Assembly: GCA_963969395.1 (NCBI GenBank)
Contig: OZ017799.1
Coordinates: forward strand, 4,900,501-4,964,500
Direction: 5' to 3'
Length of the DNA: 64,000 bases
Origin: Pseudoscleropodium purum
Taxonomy: Eukaryota > Streptophyta > Bryopsida > Hypnales > Brachytheciaceae
Each line of letters begins with the position of its first letter. Positions within the stretch are counted from its first letter, which is position 1. The translations under genes and the position numbers were made by a program. This document shows positions 47,594-60,929 of the stretch, one piece after another. Under the pieces are notes generated by a model. The model was given only the letters and a program-made list of their open reading frames with translations. It was not told where the DNA came from and ran no database searches.

Positions 47594-50500
47594 TTGTGCT
47601 GAGCTCGATTATCAGAGTTAGGTTTGCTGCGAAATTTAATATATTTCTGGATTCCTCTTGCCTATTGACAGAACTTGCTGATCATTTCCTAACACACAGG
47701 TAGAGTCACTTGTAATTCTTAAAAGCCATGTAGCTCTCCAGATGGATGGTTAGTGAGAAGAAGGTTGGCACCCAACCCTCTCCAATGACACTCTATCAAC
47801 TTGCACATTTCATGTAACTTATATTCTGAGAACAAGTCATGCTGTGCACACATCGTAATTGAACAACTTTCACATGTGAAGTTGCGGACACATGTGAGTG
47901 CATTTAGAAGCACAATTGCACCCAGGTATCATAAGGAAAGATTGAGCGTAACTTAGAATCCTTCAAGCTCAATGCACGTCAGCCCTTTCATTAACTAGAA
48001 AGTGAAAAATCTGAACCTTAGATGGGACAAACTTGGTATTATGTCCACTGACCTCCTCGAGTCTTCCGGCTTAAGAAAGTAACGCAGTCCATCTTGGCTG
48101 AGTAGAACATCCACCATTGACTTGAGACTGACACTTGCTTGGTTAGTTGATAAAAAAATTTTAAAAAGCTTTTCCTTGTGCTACCTGCAAAACAATTGAT
48201 TCTGCAGCCAAATTCATGCCATAAAACATCAACTTTGTTATGTTGTCACGACTCAACGCACCAATGTGGTGCCATCAACTGCACAAAGCTCACAGCTTCG
48301 GACTGATATAATTGAGTTCATGTTTCAGGCTACCCGTCTTGAATGGTGTCGTCAATTTCTATCAATTTAACGAATCCAACAGTCATACCAAGGTACCAAG
48401 CAAATGCAGACCTAAATATCGTTGTCAAATGACAAATTTTAAACAAGCAACTACACAACGAGAGGCTCTAAATTATTTTAATTTTGAATGAAGATTCAGT
48501 AAGGTTATTACTCACTTGTTGAGTACAGTAGTAACTGACTCAAACTTCCTCACATCACTGTAGATGTAGTTATTACCACCACAAGATCTCGTCCCTTGGG
48601 TTCAGAGAATTTCTCGTGGCACATTTATAACTTTCAGAGATATATTTTGCTTTTTTCAATGTAGCAACAATGTACATTTCAGGAGGGGGACACTTTTAGT
48701 GACCACTGGGTTTTAACTTCAAAAATTTGTAACGGATTCCACAAAGGTCCAAAAAATATGAAACTATTTGGGTTACATGTCAATTCCATTTTTCATACTG
48801 AAAATTGTTTCAAGGAGTTTTAGCTTCCCCCAAATACAATCAGCTCTTGAAAGGTCGCTTTATAAGAGCAGACTACCTTGCAGGCTTTGCAGTGTGGAGT
48901 GTCTCTGCTTCCAGAAGGCTTGAAGCCCCGATGTATGTCAGAAACAGGTTCTATGATCTAAGTTACTGCTTAAGACCAAATGCATACAAGCAAAGAATAT
49001 ATCAAGATGTTTGTGAAAACATCACAAAGAACGAAGACTGTTTCATGTTACTTATTCTCTCACAGGGGCGGCACGGGAGTGTCCATAAAATGTCCTTCTA
49101 AGCGTTGATCCGGATCTTTTTAAAGGGGTTGCTCAACTTGAAATTTTTTTCAGCTGATTGTCCTTGGAAAACAAGAATAATTGTAGAAAGCAAGAATAAA
49201 AGAGATCTAATCCATCTATGGGCAATTTTGTAAAAATGGCGGTATTCCAGATGCCATTTGTACAGTGCTTTCTACAACACGGGGCCATGAAAAATTGTTG
49301 TATATGCATATGGAAGGTGTAGGCGTGTCAAACAGCTCACAAAACCAATAGAATTCACAATTTTGCCACCTTTTTTTTCCAAAACAATTCATTTATGCTC
49401 GAGAATTTCAACTTCCCGCCAAAATAGTTTCCCACCATTTTAACAAAATACTGCCATTTTAACGAAATTCCCTATATCAGAAATTTTGATCCCTTGAATT
49501 TTGATCCCAGATTCCAATTCATAAAAATCTTGTAATGACTTCAAATAGTAAGTACAACAAAAATCTTTAAAAAAAAAACACCATAATTGAGTTTCAAAAT
49601 TCTAAAATAAGGAAAAGACATTCTTCTAATATCAATTATATCTATTGCCAAAATTGATTTTTTGAAGGAATTTTTACTTTTTGGTTCACATCAAATATTA
49701 TTGATAACAGTTGTTTAACGCGATGGTATTAATAGAGCCCATTGTATGGATGTGATATTGATGTGTGGGTCACAATTTACAACTTTCGTTTGAACTAATT
49801 ATTCTTCTAAGTTTTTCTTTATAATTTTTAAACATTTTGGTCCTCTTAACACTCAGAAGGACAAGGCCCATTAACAACTGGGAAGGTAGACACCCAAATA
49901 TATCACATTCCTAGATAAAATGATGCATTCATTATTTCGATAAAAAACTTTGAAAGTCATTAATTGGACATTTTAATTTATTCTCAGCAGCGTGAGGATA
50001 AAGTTTGAGGATGTTCAAAAATATGGAAGAACATTTGCAATTTTGCAATCCAGTAGTTCATTGGTCATATCACAATTGAAGATGTTGAAGGGTTTTTTTT
50101 TCTTCTTGAAAACATGAATGGACAAATAGATGTTGAAGTTTTCAGTTGACAATCACTTTGGTCGAAAACTTAGTATCAAGTCGAAAAGGAATTAACAGAA
50201 ATCGGTGCAGTGTTGTTTATCGACATGAAATCTTAGTAACATTCAACTAAAATATTCAGGAACCCAGGATGGAAACTTCCAAGATTCTACAGCATACCAG
50301 ATTTCCTATTGAAATGTGGAGTAGCTGGACAACTTTCTCATGAAGATATGGCAGGATATATTTGTGTGATACTGGTACTCATAACGTACTAAGCAGTTTA
50401 CCGGATTCCAAATTCCAATAACTGTGGTCTCACCTGGCAATCTGGCATGAAATCAGCTAAGCTTAGAGGTTGACCCTCCTATCCACTTAAACGCATGTCA

Positions 50501-51370
50501 ACTAGAAATCCATTTCCATTGCAGTTCTATAGGTAATGTTCTCACTTGTGATTTTGGCAAAGCGAATCTAATCCAAATGTGAACTGAAACTAAATCCATT
50601 CCTAACACCCTAACTGACACCCTAACCTGAAACCAAGTGGGAACATACCTTGAATTTCTCATTTCCGATCTTGCATTCTCATGTTCCACATCCAGCAAGC
50701 CCTAGAATTATCCACCAGCTGCCGACTGCCTCAGTCTCCGGTACTAGAGGAAGTTAGGATTGAACCGCCCTCGATCAAAATCAGACCTGCTTTGAATGTC
50801 GGAAGCAACAGGAAACAGAACAGAACGAGAGTTCTGGAGTTGTGAACGCTGGCCACTTTCAAATCCTCAGGAACTAGCTGTGTGGGCTTCTTCAGGCGAA
50901 GAACGATCAACAAGTCAGCCTCCTCTCGAATCATTAGATTGATAATACGAAACTGGTGAATTAACTAATTAACTTTGCTGCAGAAAGCCTAATTTGATTA
51001 GCAAGTTCCACACGTAGCATAGAGTTTGATCATGCCAATCAGCGGATCAGTCCAAACAAACAAACACACTTGCTATGATCATTATGCGTGGTAAGTTAAA
51101 TGCTCGACAGACTGAATTTGATACTGGTCTTCCGCAAGGGATAAGCTTAAGGAGGCATTTTCTCTCTCTAAGACTTTGAGAGTAACGCTCCGTTGGCACA
51201 TGTATGTGAAAACGATCCAAAGTTGCGTGCGCACTAATGAAATCAAAGGATCATTATTAACTTGACATCATTGTTTTGCAAGAGGTACGCATGATGCAGC
51301 AATAGGCCCTACTAAAAATAACCGTACGTACAGACAGCATTAATGACCTGCCAGACATGGCATGTTTGAA
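47594..51370. other. Mixed spacer without recognised genes
   Basis: Several short frames occur, for example 48805-49101 (+, 98 residues), 50731-50934 (-, 67 residues with a hydrophobic middle) and 50498-50698 (-). None has a recognisable domain. The 50.3-51.2 kb part is less AT-rich and could hide an unrecognised short gene. Confidence 0.35.
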
Positions 51371-51445
51371 GAACTTCTTTTTTCTTGGAAACAAATGAAA
51401 CGGGATTTCATTGCCAAGAAAGAGTGCTGTACAATACAACCAGCC
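51371..51445 (-). mobile_element. LINE-like 3' end fragment, copy C
   Basis: On the minus strand the segment runs from GGCTGGTTGTATTGTAC to GGCAATGAAATCCCGTTTCA and then into an A-rich tail. It aligns with copy A at 60141-60217 (GGCTGGTGGTCTTGTA, then GCAATGAAATTTCGTTTCA and an A-rich tail). The AATGAAATTTCGTTTC-then-A-tail layout is typical of the 3' ends of plant LINE-type retrotransposons. No reverse transcriptase is recognised upstream, so it is a 5'-truncated copy. Confidence 0.6.
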
Positions 51446-52360
51446 ACAAGTGGCCTGACAAGGGGAGCCGCATGTTTGAACTTTGAAGGTGTAAAAGTCA
51501 TCGAAGTAAGATAAAACGAAAGAATCGAATTTATTTATCACCTGGAGAAAAGACGTTGACCTTGTTGACAGCTTGTCAGAGCAGCATATGCAGATCGAGT
51601 CCATGATGTGTTTACGTGGATGGACAGAGAAAGAGACGCTACCAGCCTTCCACTGATCTCTTCGGGAACCCTGCCAAGTGGGCCAGCCGCTTCCAGAATC
51701 CAGAAGCACAATAAACTTAAATAATCTTCATTTCATTGATTAGCTTAGTCCTAGGATTTACCGGTCAGCATTGCTCAGGAGTCGGGATTCTCTCCCTGGA
51801 AATTACAGTATCCTCTGATGATGGTCGGGGTGTACCATTCTTTTACCAATAATAGCAACATTCATTTTTGTTTTAATGTAAGCAAAAAAACTAAACTATG
51901 AGAGGCTCTGTCGGTCTGTCTCTATAGCAGTAGCACTGTCTCGTTTTTTTGGTATTTGACCCCAATGAAAGTAAACTCATTGCAGACAAAAATCCTCCCG
52001 CTTTTCGAGTAAAGTCGTACTCAAACTTCCTCACATAATTCTAAAGGCTCTGTCCTCCACTCCTCCCCCTTCCGTCTAAGTTAGAGCCAGGCAAGAAAAA
52101 CAACGCTCAGAAGTCAGGATTCCAGGAATATCAGTTGGTACAGAGCCACAGAGAGTTGCTTCACATAAGTTAAGAGCTAAACTCATAAATTTAGCCCAGA
52201 AGCTGAGCTATCCTTCAAGACCTGTCACAGCCCCACAGACCCTCGTGCCCCGTTTGCGATCCGCACTTCTTGCATTGAATTTCGTACACAGTTGAGTTAA
52301 GATGCTCCTGTTGGAGACTGCAGAGCTCGTGTGCGTCGTGTACTCGTGTCCATTCTAAAG

Positions 52361-52420
52361 TGGCTAAAATCCAATGGAATTCCGTTTCACTTATTTCAAT
52401 ATAAAAATAAAAATAAAAAA
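52361..52420 (+). mobile_element. LINE-like 3' end fragment, copy B
   Basis: TGGCTAAAATCCAATGGAAT continues into TCCGTTTCACTTATTTCAAT and an A-rich tail of repeated TAAAAA units. The AATG(A/G)AATT(T/C)CGTTTCA core matches copies A and C. This copy is more diverged, so the call is weaker. Confidence 0.45.
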
Positions 52421-53608
52421 GTGACGAAAATCTTTCTTTCCTATTTTGATTTTTCTTAAACGGGGAATCTCTAGGCCAGGTCGAGCCAAACGGGATCAGT
52501 TTAGAATCTAACTCCAACAGGAAAATACTAAGGACCCTGGTAGTCTGGTTCTGATGGAGAATGAACGAGATCTCTGCACTACTCCCTTTGCCAAGCACAT
52601 TTACCTCGGAACACTACGTCACAGGTCAGAATCCGAAAGCCCTCCTTGGGAGCTCATTCGGCGAGAATTAGAATCTCATCAGCATTACTTGCCAGAAATC
52701 TTTATCTCTAACAGCTATGGTGAATTGGTGACAAGCGAAAAGTATAGGTGACATATTTATCCATGGCAATCAGGAGGCATTTGATGAGTTGGACAGTCGG
52801 ACAAGGATTTCACGTACGTAGATAAGAAATTATTGCATCTCCTTTTCAATTTCCCAGTACAGAAGTACGTACATTCAGAATTGCTGCAGTTTTTTCAGTT
52901 CAGTAACTCTGTGGATGCGAGCCAATGCGTCAGTCCGACACATTCAAATGCAGATAGAGTGCTCCAAACGTGATCGAGGTACTCGATTCCATACTTTTAC
53001 TTTTTGACACAAATAGAGGAGCATTTGTAGCAAACGAAATAAATTATACTGCACATCAACCATGCGTCCGGTACTAAAGTTTTTCGATTAATATGCGAAC
53101 CAGAAGAATTTCAGTACAAAATAAATACTCCGCACAATCCATACCCGAATATTGAAGTACACAAAGGATAATTTAGCATCCCTTCACAAAGACTATGGTA
53201 GCGACGTTGCCAAACGTCTGATCGAGGAGGTAAAACTAAGATCACTAGTCATTTTAAGCGGCCTAATTAAATTTGCGCTCATCACAGCACAAGATACTTC
53301 GAAGCCATTTCCAATCGATCTCACGAAGGAAAGAGGTTTGTAATTGAAGGATTGTGGTCTCACTGTGTAAATGTACGTCTGCATGCCAAGGTTCCATCAT
53401 GAATGGATGACCAAACTGTCACTGCCTCCGATCCTGGAGTCATAAAAAACGGCAACAATTTTTATTAGATTTTCAATACAACGCCCGTCATTAGATGAGC
53501 GCACATTTATCTTATTACTGCCAGGAAACTAAAGCTCGATCACTCCCTTCCTAGCCGCCTCCTCGCATCCACAGTCACAAAGGTCGATCAGCATTTAAAC
53601 TTTCTCAC

Positions 53609-53722
53609 CTTCAATCTATATATTCGATCATTCTTGTGCGAAATGCTCGCATCCTCCAGATTTAACGTACTAAATGCCTTGAGCTCCTCCAGCGACATCT
53701 TCGTCATGTTGAGCTGCTTCAT
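53609..53722 (-). CDS. Possible first coding exon of an unrecognised minus-strand gene
   Basis: The minus-strand ATG at 53722 follows an in-frame TAG twelve bases upstream and opens 38 codons, beginning MKQLNMTKMSLEELKAFSTL and ending HKNDRIYRLK. They stop exactly at a good splice donor (TTGAAG|GTGAGA) at 53609. Reading through the donor gives only six more codons. Codon use looks gene-like and the GC-richer sequence upstream would suit a promoter. No family is recognised and no downstream exon could be assigned, so this could also be chance. Confidence 0.3.
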
Positions 53723-54299
53723 TCTCCACACTCGCTAGCCCGATCTGCCTCGCTCAACAAATTCAAAACTTCCGAGCTCGCAACCAAGCCTCCCGAATGG
53801 GACGCTTTGCAAATGCAATGCAATGCAATGGCGCCCGAAATGTTGAGCTAGTGCGGTGATCGTACTCAGTAATTCAAAATTAAAGGGAAGCATGGGCGGG
53901 ACCATGCTAACGAAACGTCTCGTGGTGGGAAGCACGGCGCCGTCGGATGGCGATTACGGAGATCTGGGCCGTTTATAATAAGTTAACGTCCACGGGCGTT
54001 TCTGGTTGTTGTTGCCAAGTGGGGGTAAGTAGGCGTTATGACACGTGGAATTACGGGACTGTTTGTTTGACGTCCGGTGGGCGGGGGCGTCGTGGGCGGG
54101 TAGTCGGGTATCCAAGGTAGGTCCAGTCCGTTGTTGGCGGCACTCCAGCTCAGCAAAGGTGACTCAGCCATCACATCATTTACCTGGTGGTGCGGTGGGA
54201 ACGTCCCTTGCTTGTCAAGAAAGTGCAAAGGATGTGCAAGGTCTGATTCAGCACCTCGGACCATTCACAAGATGACATGTGCACTTCTTTTTTACAAAA
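53723..54299 (-). promoter_or_regulatory. GC-richer block with a G-box, upstream of the possible exon
   Basis: This is one of the most GC-rich blocks in the right half of the window. It contains ACACGTGGAA with a G-box core CACGTG at 54042-54047, the bHLH/bZIP binding motif common in plant promoters. Short frames on both strands show no domain. It would fit the promoter of the possible minus-strand gene at 53.7 kb. Confidence 0.35.
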
Positions 54300-54983
54300 G
54301 TGATGTAATTTCTACCAAATCTTGCCTCCAGGTAGGATATGTCTAGTGTTTTCTTTAAGGGATGTGGTAATGAGAAGATACATTACAAATGGGAGAGCCA
54401 ATGAATAAAATCGTAAGATTCACTTCAAGATTTACATGGGTATCTTGTGAGTAAATACCAATTCAATTTTTTTTAGTTTGGTTTTGGATTATACATTTGT
54501 GTGTAATTATTAAATGAGGATAATTTCACATAAATAAAGGGAAGGTGCAATTTAGGCCTTTGTTATTGACAAAAGTAGAAGATGATGAGTCAATTTGTTC
54601 ACTATTCCAATGATGCTAGTGCTAGAATGTAGAGATATGAGCCTACCAGCCTTGAAGCTAATTGTAGATATGTACCTTCAACCATTTGAAGGTGTTTATA
54701 ACTTATGTAAGTATTCATAATATAGGTATACTATAATACGGAAAGAATCTATAGCATAGGTACTTACAACATAGACACCTATAACCATAAAAGGTATCTA
54801 TAATATAAACTCCTAAGCTCATGGACTTATAGATTCTATGCTTACATGCTAACACTCTCTTTCCATTGCCTAGTTATCTTCTGAGGACAAAAAGTTGTAA
54901 ACATGAAATTTATAAAAATGAACAATTCCATCAAAAAAAGGGGGGTCTGAAAAAGTGGATTTGAAAAAAAAAAATGGAGTCAA
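54300..54983. other. AT-rich spacer
   Basis: No gene recognised. Between about 54680 and 54840 there are loosely repeated CTATAA/ATAGGTA units of irregular spacing. Confidence 0.45.
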
Positions 54984-56023
54984 CACTACAAGAGAAGGGT
55001 GTTTTCACTAAATTTTACTAAAAGGACACTTTAACCCCTAAAGGACCAGTCAACGTTTTTGGGTTGGATAGAAATTTTAGATAGGACTTGTGACCAAAAA
55101 TTTCCATGTTTAAGGCTGAAATTTTAATAGAAGGTGTGGATGAGGAATATTTTCATATGCAACAACCTTCATGATATTTGGAAATAGGAGTCAAAAGTTA
55201 TAGTCTAATATGTTACTTTTTTCGTAACTAGGTAGTTTGGACAGATTAGAAAAAATCACTTTTTTCAAAAACCAAAATTTGAAATTGGTTTTCTAGACTT
55301 ATATATACAGAGAAAGCTTTGAATCATTCCATTTTGATCAACGAGTCAAAAGTTATAAAGATTTTTTGTTTGCGGGCAATTATGGATTCCCTACTCTAAT
55401 ATAAACTTCGGAGTCCTTTATTTTACCCAAGTTTCAATATTTTTGAAAAAAATAAAATCCTAGGAAGCAAATTTTTTTATTACAACATTTCAACCATTGG
55501 AATTATCATTTTTCAATTTCATATTTTAATTCTTAATAATTTAGTAGTTTGAATCATTGTCTACTACTACTTACTTACTAATTTTTTCGTATATGTTGTA
55601 CAATTCCAAATGATTTGAAATTTTTTCAATCATGTGGACAACTTATTTATAAAAAAAAGAATCCAAAGAAGCACCATCATTTTGGCCATTTTTTCATAGA
55701 ATAGTGAGCTTGTAAAGTGTAGCTGCCCAACTATTTGTAGGACCATAAAAATGATTTTAGTAAAATTGAATGCTTATATCTTGCAATCCATGTTGTAAAA
55801 GTGTCTGAAATTTTTACCACATGTTTTTTTATACTACATAGTACAAGATCCTATGGTTACATATGTCCAAAAAAAATTCAAAAATTTGCTACTTGCACTA
55901 AAAATTGCAATTTTTGAACTTTTTTAGTGAAAACATGGGCATGGAACTTTAGGGGTTAAAGGTCAATACTTAAAAGACTATACTACTAGGACTATACTTA
56001 AAACAACCCTTTCTCTTGTAGTG
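54984..56023. mobile_element. CACTA-type MITE carrying a nested TTAA element
   Basis: The outer ends are CACTACAAGAGAAGGGTG at 54984 and, inward from 56023, CACTACAAGAGAAAGGGTTG, the classic CACTACAAGA terminus of CACTA transposons. Outside the nested 921-bp element only about 115 bp remain, which fold back on themselves. The expected 3-bp target duplication is not perfect (CAA on the left; GCA, or CAA after one extra G, on the right). Confidence 0.75.
55035..55955 (+). mobile_element. 921-bp TTAA-flanked transposon, copy B (non-autonomous)
   Basis: TTAA at 55031-55034 and 55956-55959 flanks ends CCCCTAAAGGACC and, inward from the right, CCCCTAAAGTTCC. It is the inverted relative of copy A (27303-28224), with matching internal landmarks such as AAGCTTTGAATCATTCCATT near 55313, whose complement is near 27930, and the ends at matching distances. 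It lies inside a CACTA-type MITE. The interior has no recognised coding segment. Confidence 0.75.
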
Positions 56024-59000
56024 GCAATTTCTGAAAATTTCACATTCTTTTGTCCTCTTGCACTACAATGGTAGAAAGCTTAGAATGTTTAATTGATCTA
56101 TTTATTTCATTAAAAAAAAATACTCCCATTTTTAATGAAATAACCCATTTTGAAAATTTCACATTGATTCTTTGTCCATATAATATACAATTTCCACCTA
56201 GTCATCTTTAAAAGCATAGAACTCCACACACAATCAAAGTTGGAAGTGTTAAAGATATTCATTTATACTATATTATAATCACTTCATTTTACATTAGTGT
56301 TTTAACATATATCTCTACTACAATCTCAAATACAATAAAGAATATTTATGGTAGTGATTTTTCATCATATGATTGATCACTATATATTCTCTCCTCCTAA
56401 AAATAAAAATTTGTTTTTAGCAAATTGCTTATCATGATGCATTGTCAAACTTTACTCTTCACTAGTGTGCCCTATGTTGTTGCCACAATTAAAGTAATTT
56501 TCTAATTTCTAAATTCATATAAACTTGAAAATTCAATAATTTTCACATTATAAGTCTAAACACTACAAAACAAAGCCCATGCACCCCTTCTTATTGAGAG
56601 CTTTTAGACAATACAGTGAGCACGACTAAGGAATGCATAGTTTTGAAGATCTCACCATAATAAACAAAATAAATTATATAAAAATTTAAAAAAGAATGAA
56701 AAATAAATAATAAATAAATAACTGAAAAATATTAAAAAATAGTCTGATTAATTTAAGGTATAGATTCTTCATACAAATGCAACTATGAATTAACACATTG
56801 TTGTCAATTGACAAATTTCAAGTCACCTTTGGCTTCTAAACCTTAAATGTCAAATTATTTACTAATTCCTACTTGCATGTCTTTCGTATTCTTTTTGTTT
56901 AAAACTGTTATTTGATTAATTTATACAAATAAGTACCAAATTATTTCATTTCTTCACTATTGATTTTATTTTCAATTTTGGGGCCTTTCATTCCTAAATG
57001 TATTATCCAGATTTTTGCATAATTTGTCAAACTATAGTCTTTGAATGAATTTATATTGAACCCGTTTTATAGTTTATTACTTTACAAACATTATTGTTTT
57101 TAATACCACTAGACGTTCTTGATATTGATTAAAACAAATCCAAAATACTCTAAGACAATGTTATGCTTTGTTTGATATAAACCCAAAACACCCGTAATAT
57201 TCTATCTTCTAAATCAAATCATGTACTAAAATTAGATTGCGGTATCTTTTTAGAATTTTTGCTTGCAATCATTATCCCCTAGAAGACTAGTAGGTAGTCC
57301 AAATTTCCAAAATTTTATTAAATAAATCTTTGAAGAATAATTTAGTGATGACTCTAAAACAATAATTGTAAACTATGATTGATAGATCATATCTATACGA
57401 CTAAAGCAACTAGTGTATAAACCAATAAAATTCAAGAATATTTAAAAACAAAAATTGGAAATTCCTTCAAAAATCAATTGTAAATTGAACATTTGTGATT
57501 TTTATTTTAAGAAAGTTGTCTCTAAACTCACTATGATTACTTTCCAATTATAGGAATTTTTAAAGATTTTCATTTAATTTTTTTATCCAAGTAATTATCT
57601 AAAGGTCATTTTTTGAACTTAGAAAAGGTATTTTTGAAGTACAACCTAACAATGCACTTTGAATTATAGAATACTTTCAAAGCAAAATCTTTAGAATCTA
57701 TATTGTACAATGTTAAAGAACTAACACAAGAATCTTCAAAAAAATTGATGGATGAAAAAATGCATTTTTGCATACTTGGGATGTGTGCATTCATACAAAA
57801 TTGTTCAAAATTTGAATACCTCATCTTTTAAAGGTTAAAGGAGTTTGATACAAAATATTCTCTACAAGTCTCTTTGAATAGTGTGTAAGATTTTCAACAG
57901 ACTTTTCATTGTTGTTCAAAGCAAAGAAGCTACTGAATTTTAATAACTTTTGATTTCTCTGAAATTACAAAACAAAACAAATAGACAACAGGAGAAAACA
58001 TTTCAATACAAAAAGCATTACTTTTTAATACATTGCAGATGCACAATCACTATCTGTACCATGTGCTACATTATTTAAAGGCATTTTGAAATGCTTTGAA
58101 AATTTTGTAGGATTATAGATGTTAAACTCATTGAACCATGTATTGCTTAGCATTTCTTTTACTTCTTTTTGCACAAATGATTTAATTTGCCTTGTTATTC
58201 AAGGAAATTTTTTTTTATTCATTTTGCACGCTTAAATTTTTTCAACTGGAGGGTCTCATTACAACTATAATTTGATAGGATTTTTCTAAATAATTTGTAA
58301 AGTATTTTGAGGTTCTACCATCAAATTTTCAAATATATACATTGTACTTCACCATTGATTTTTGTCAAAGTTTCACTTTGTAATATTTTGAGATTCTTTG
58401 AGCACATTTGAGGGCACATTTTAGAATTCATTTGAATTTTCTTATCCAAAAAGTTTACAATAATTTTAGTTTGTCTTCAAAAAAATTGAAAAATTCATCA
58501 AATAAAGAAACTACAAGCCTTCATCTATAAAATATACAAAATTTGAGCTTCTATTCTTTATTATGACCAAAATAAGCAAAACTAAAGTTTAGCCATTTAG
58601 ATTTAATATTCAAATTCAGCTTATATATTTTGATAATCAATATACTTAATCATCAAAAACCACCAAAGTGTTATAGGAGACATATAAAGTGCCCAAGCTC
58701 TAAAAGTGTTCTTTAAGACAAAGATATCTATTGCTTTCTTCAATGCATCAATTCCATCTGTTGATGTACTAACAATGAACATACTTTCATAAATGCTTTT
58801 AGTGTCCCATGGTAGTATGTTCTAATAGCAACCATTTAAGACTAAATTGGTTTTATAGGCTTTGATGGTTAGAAAGATTTTTAGCTCACTTCTAAACAAA
58901 CAAAAATATTTGCAACATATAACACAAGTGATTTACTTATTTTATTTTTGAAGCATCATTGACTTACTTATGAATTTTCACAGATTTTTATCATTGGCAC

Positions 59001-59559
59001 CTATTTGTGAATATAGGTCTTCCCAAATCTTGGTTCCCTTGCAATATGCAAAGAGAGATGAGGAAACCAAAGAGGACAATTATTGACTTTTGCAATAAAC
59101 AACACTTTATCTTCGATCCACTCAATGGCTAGAGATATCAATTTAATGACCTCCTCGTACCCATTCTAAAGCCAACCATGGAGACAATTCGAAGAAGACA
59201 ATTGTTCTTAGAGCATACCACCTCATGTGATTCCAACTTCAAAATTCATACACGACTTCACAAAAGTCCCCCAAATATAAAACATCTTAGATTAAATGCT
59301 CATTTCATATATCTTTCAAGAATTTCTAAATTTTTTTTTACATTCAAAATAGTTACAAACTTCCCCAAATTTGACTCTACCAATAAATAATCACTTTATA
59401 GACCTCTTAACTTACCTTCTGAAATTTGACTTCTAAAGAAAAACTATAAAAAAAAAATATTCAATTTTTTTGGAGTCAAGCATCAATCCACTTTCTTTCT
59501 TTTTTCTTTTTTTTTTAATTGGTTGTCCAACGAATTCTTATCTTTGCCCACGTGTCCAT
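56024..59559. other. Very AT-rich gene-free spacer
   Basis: About 3.5 kb with long A/T runs and no recognised coding segment, RNA gene or intact repeat. Small frames (for example 57606-57824, -, and 59178-59390, +) have no family features. Confidence 0.5.
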
Positions 59560-60217
59560 CAATTCACCAGTGCAGTAACTTCCACTTGAGATGGACATGA
59601 TGTGAATTGAATGTCAATGGCTCCTCAGTCTGTCCTTTTACGTTACCCCCATGTGGCCATGTCACATCCAGCAATTGAAGTTTCAATGATTGTGATTGGC
59701 AGTGGATGTGTAAGAGTTGTTTCCATAGATTTTGGGGGGTGATCTCTCTGCATGGTAAGGCAAAAATAAGTACAGTGCTGCACTCACTCTGAACAACTTA
59801 CTGGTAAGTTACCAATTTCAATAGTAAGTTACTGGTGAGTTACAAAAGAATGATCATTCCAATGCAGCTGATATCGCCCACTTGTGTGTAATACAGAGTA
59901 AAATATTGTTTACCAACGAGGTCACAGCTAGTAGGAGTCCATTTTTCATCCTTGAAATGGGGAGACCCCCCCTGCCTACAGTGAACAAAATTCTTATTTG
60001 GTTCTTCAGGCAACTCCAACTAACCCTTGGATTCTATGGGGTACTAAAAGTCTCTCTCAGGCATTTAGGGAAGCATAATACCTTCAAGCCAGCATGAGAG
60101 GAGGACCATTGCCTTGTTATATAATGTTATGTGGGGAATTGGCTGGTGGTCTTGTATTTTTTATTGAGCAATGAAATTTCGTTTCATTTGCATAAAAATA
60201 TAAAAATATATAAAAAA
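59560..60217 (+). mobile_element. Probable 5'-truncated LINE fragment with 3' end copy A
   Basis: The clear part is 60141-60217: GGCTGGTGGTCTTGTA, then GCAATGAAATTTCGTTTCA and a tail of TAAAAATA units. The 580 bases before it are less AT-rich than the surroundings and may be the rest of the fragment, but no reverse-transcriptase motif can be recognised. The left limit is therefore only where composition changes. Related 3' ends lie at 51371-51445 and 52361-52420. Confidence 0.45.
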
Positions 60218-60317
60218 CTGCACTGCTAAATTCGCATAGATGGAAGGAGTATGGCACACCTGGTCTTACAGGTGGCATTATCTGCCAGTGTTACTTTGTA
60301 ATTTGGGCTCACCTTCT

Positions 60318-60382
60318 CGCTTAGCAATTATCAAGCCTAGCTGAGCAATTACTAAGCCTACCTGAAAAATTACAATCCTAGC
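60318..60382 (+). repeat. Short imperfect tandem repeat, unit about 25 bp, about 2.6 copies
   Basis: Three consecutive units of the form (T/A)AGCAATTA(T/C)(C/T)AAGCCTA(G/C)CTG occur, the last diverged (GAAAAATTACAATCCTAGCTG). Confidence 0.55.
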
Positions 60383-60929
60383 TGGAATGTGAGGTGGCAA
60401 TGCATAGAATTGGAGTGCTATGTAGATAGTCAGGATACTAGAGTTAGTTTTTAAAGTATGTGCAATGTTGGACAAGGAGTCAGAGTTTGGGGAAAACATA
60501 ACATAAGACAAAACTTCCTGGAGCACTTAAACTTGGGGGTTGGCTTGAGTTTGGTATTGTGTTTCTTTTGTACTATTCTTAGGGTTGATTCCAATGTGGC
60601 GTTTGCAAACATCATGTGTTAAGAGGCAAGAACTCCACATTAAAAGAAAATAATTTTTTTTAGGAATTCAAGTCCAAAACTGTTGTGATTGTTTCTTAAC
60701 TAGGTGCAATTCTCACATGGCTCATACTTTATTCAACTGTCCTAAGGTACCCCATATCCCATGCACATCTGATTACCATAGCCAAAGGTCACAATGGGCC
60801 AAGATAATCCAAATTTCAAACTGTGAATGATTTAAAAAATTAACAAGCCACCTTATCAAATCCAAAGAAAATGAATTGTAATGAAAACCCAAATACCAAA
60901 AATGAATACAGTACAACTCAATCCACACA

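Noticed and set aside
51257..51709. 150-residue minus-strand reading frame
   Set aside because: It runs through the LINE-like 3' end fragment (copy C), and its composition and content fit transposon tail rather than a gene.
59800..59855. Repeated AAGTTACTGGT motifs forming a small palindromic cluster
   Set aside because: Too short and imperfect to separate from chance or from the adjacent LINE-like fragment.
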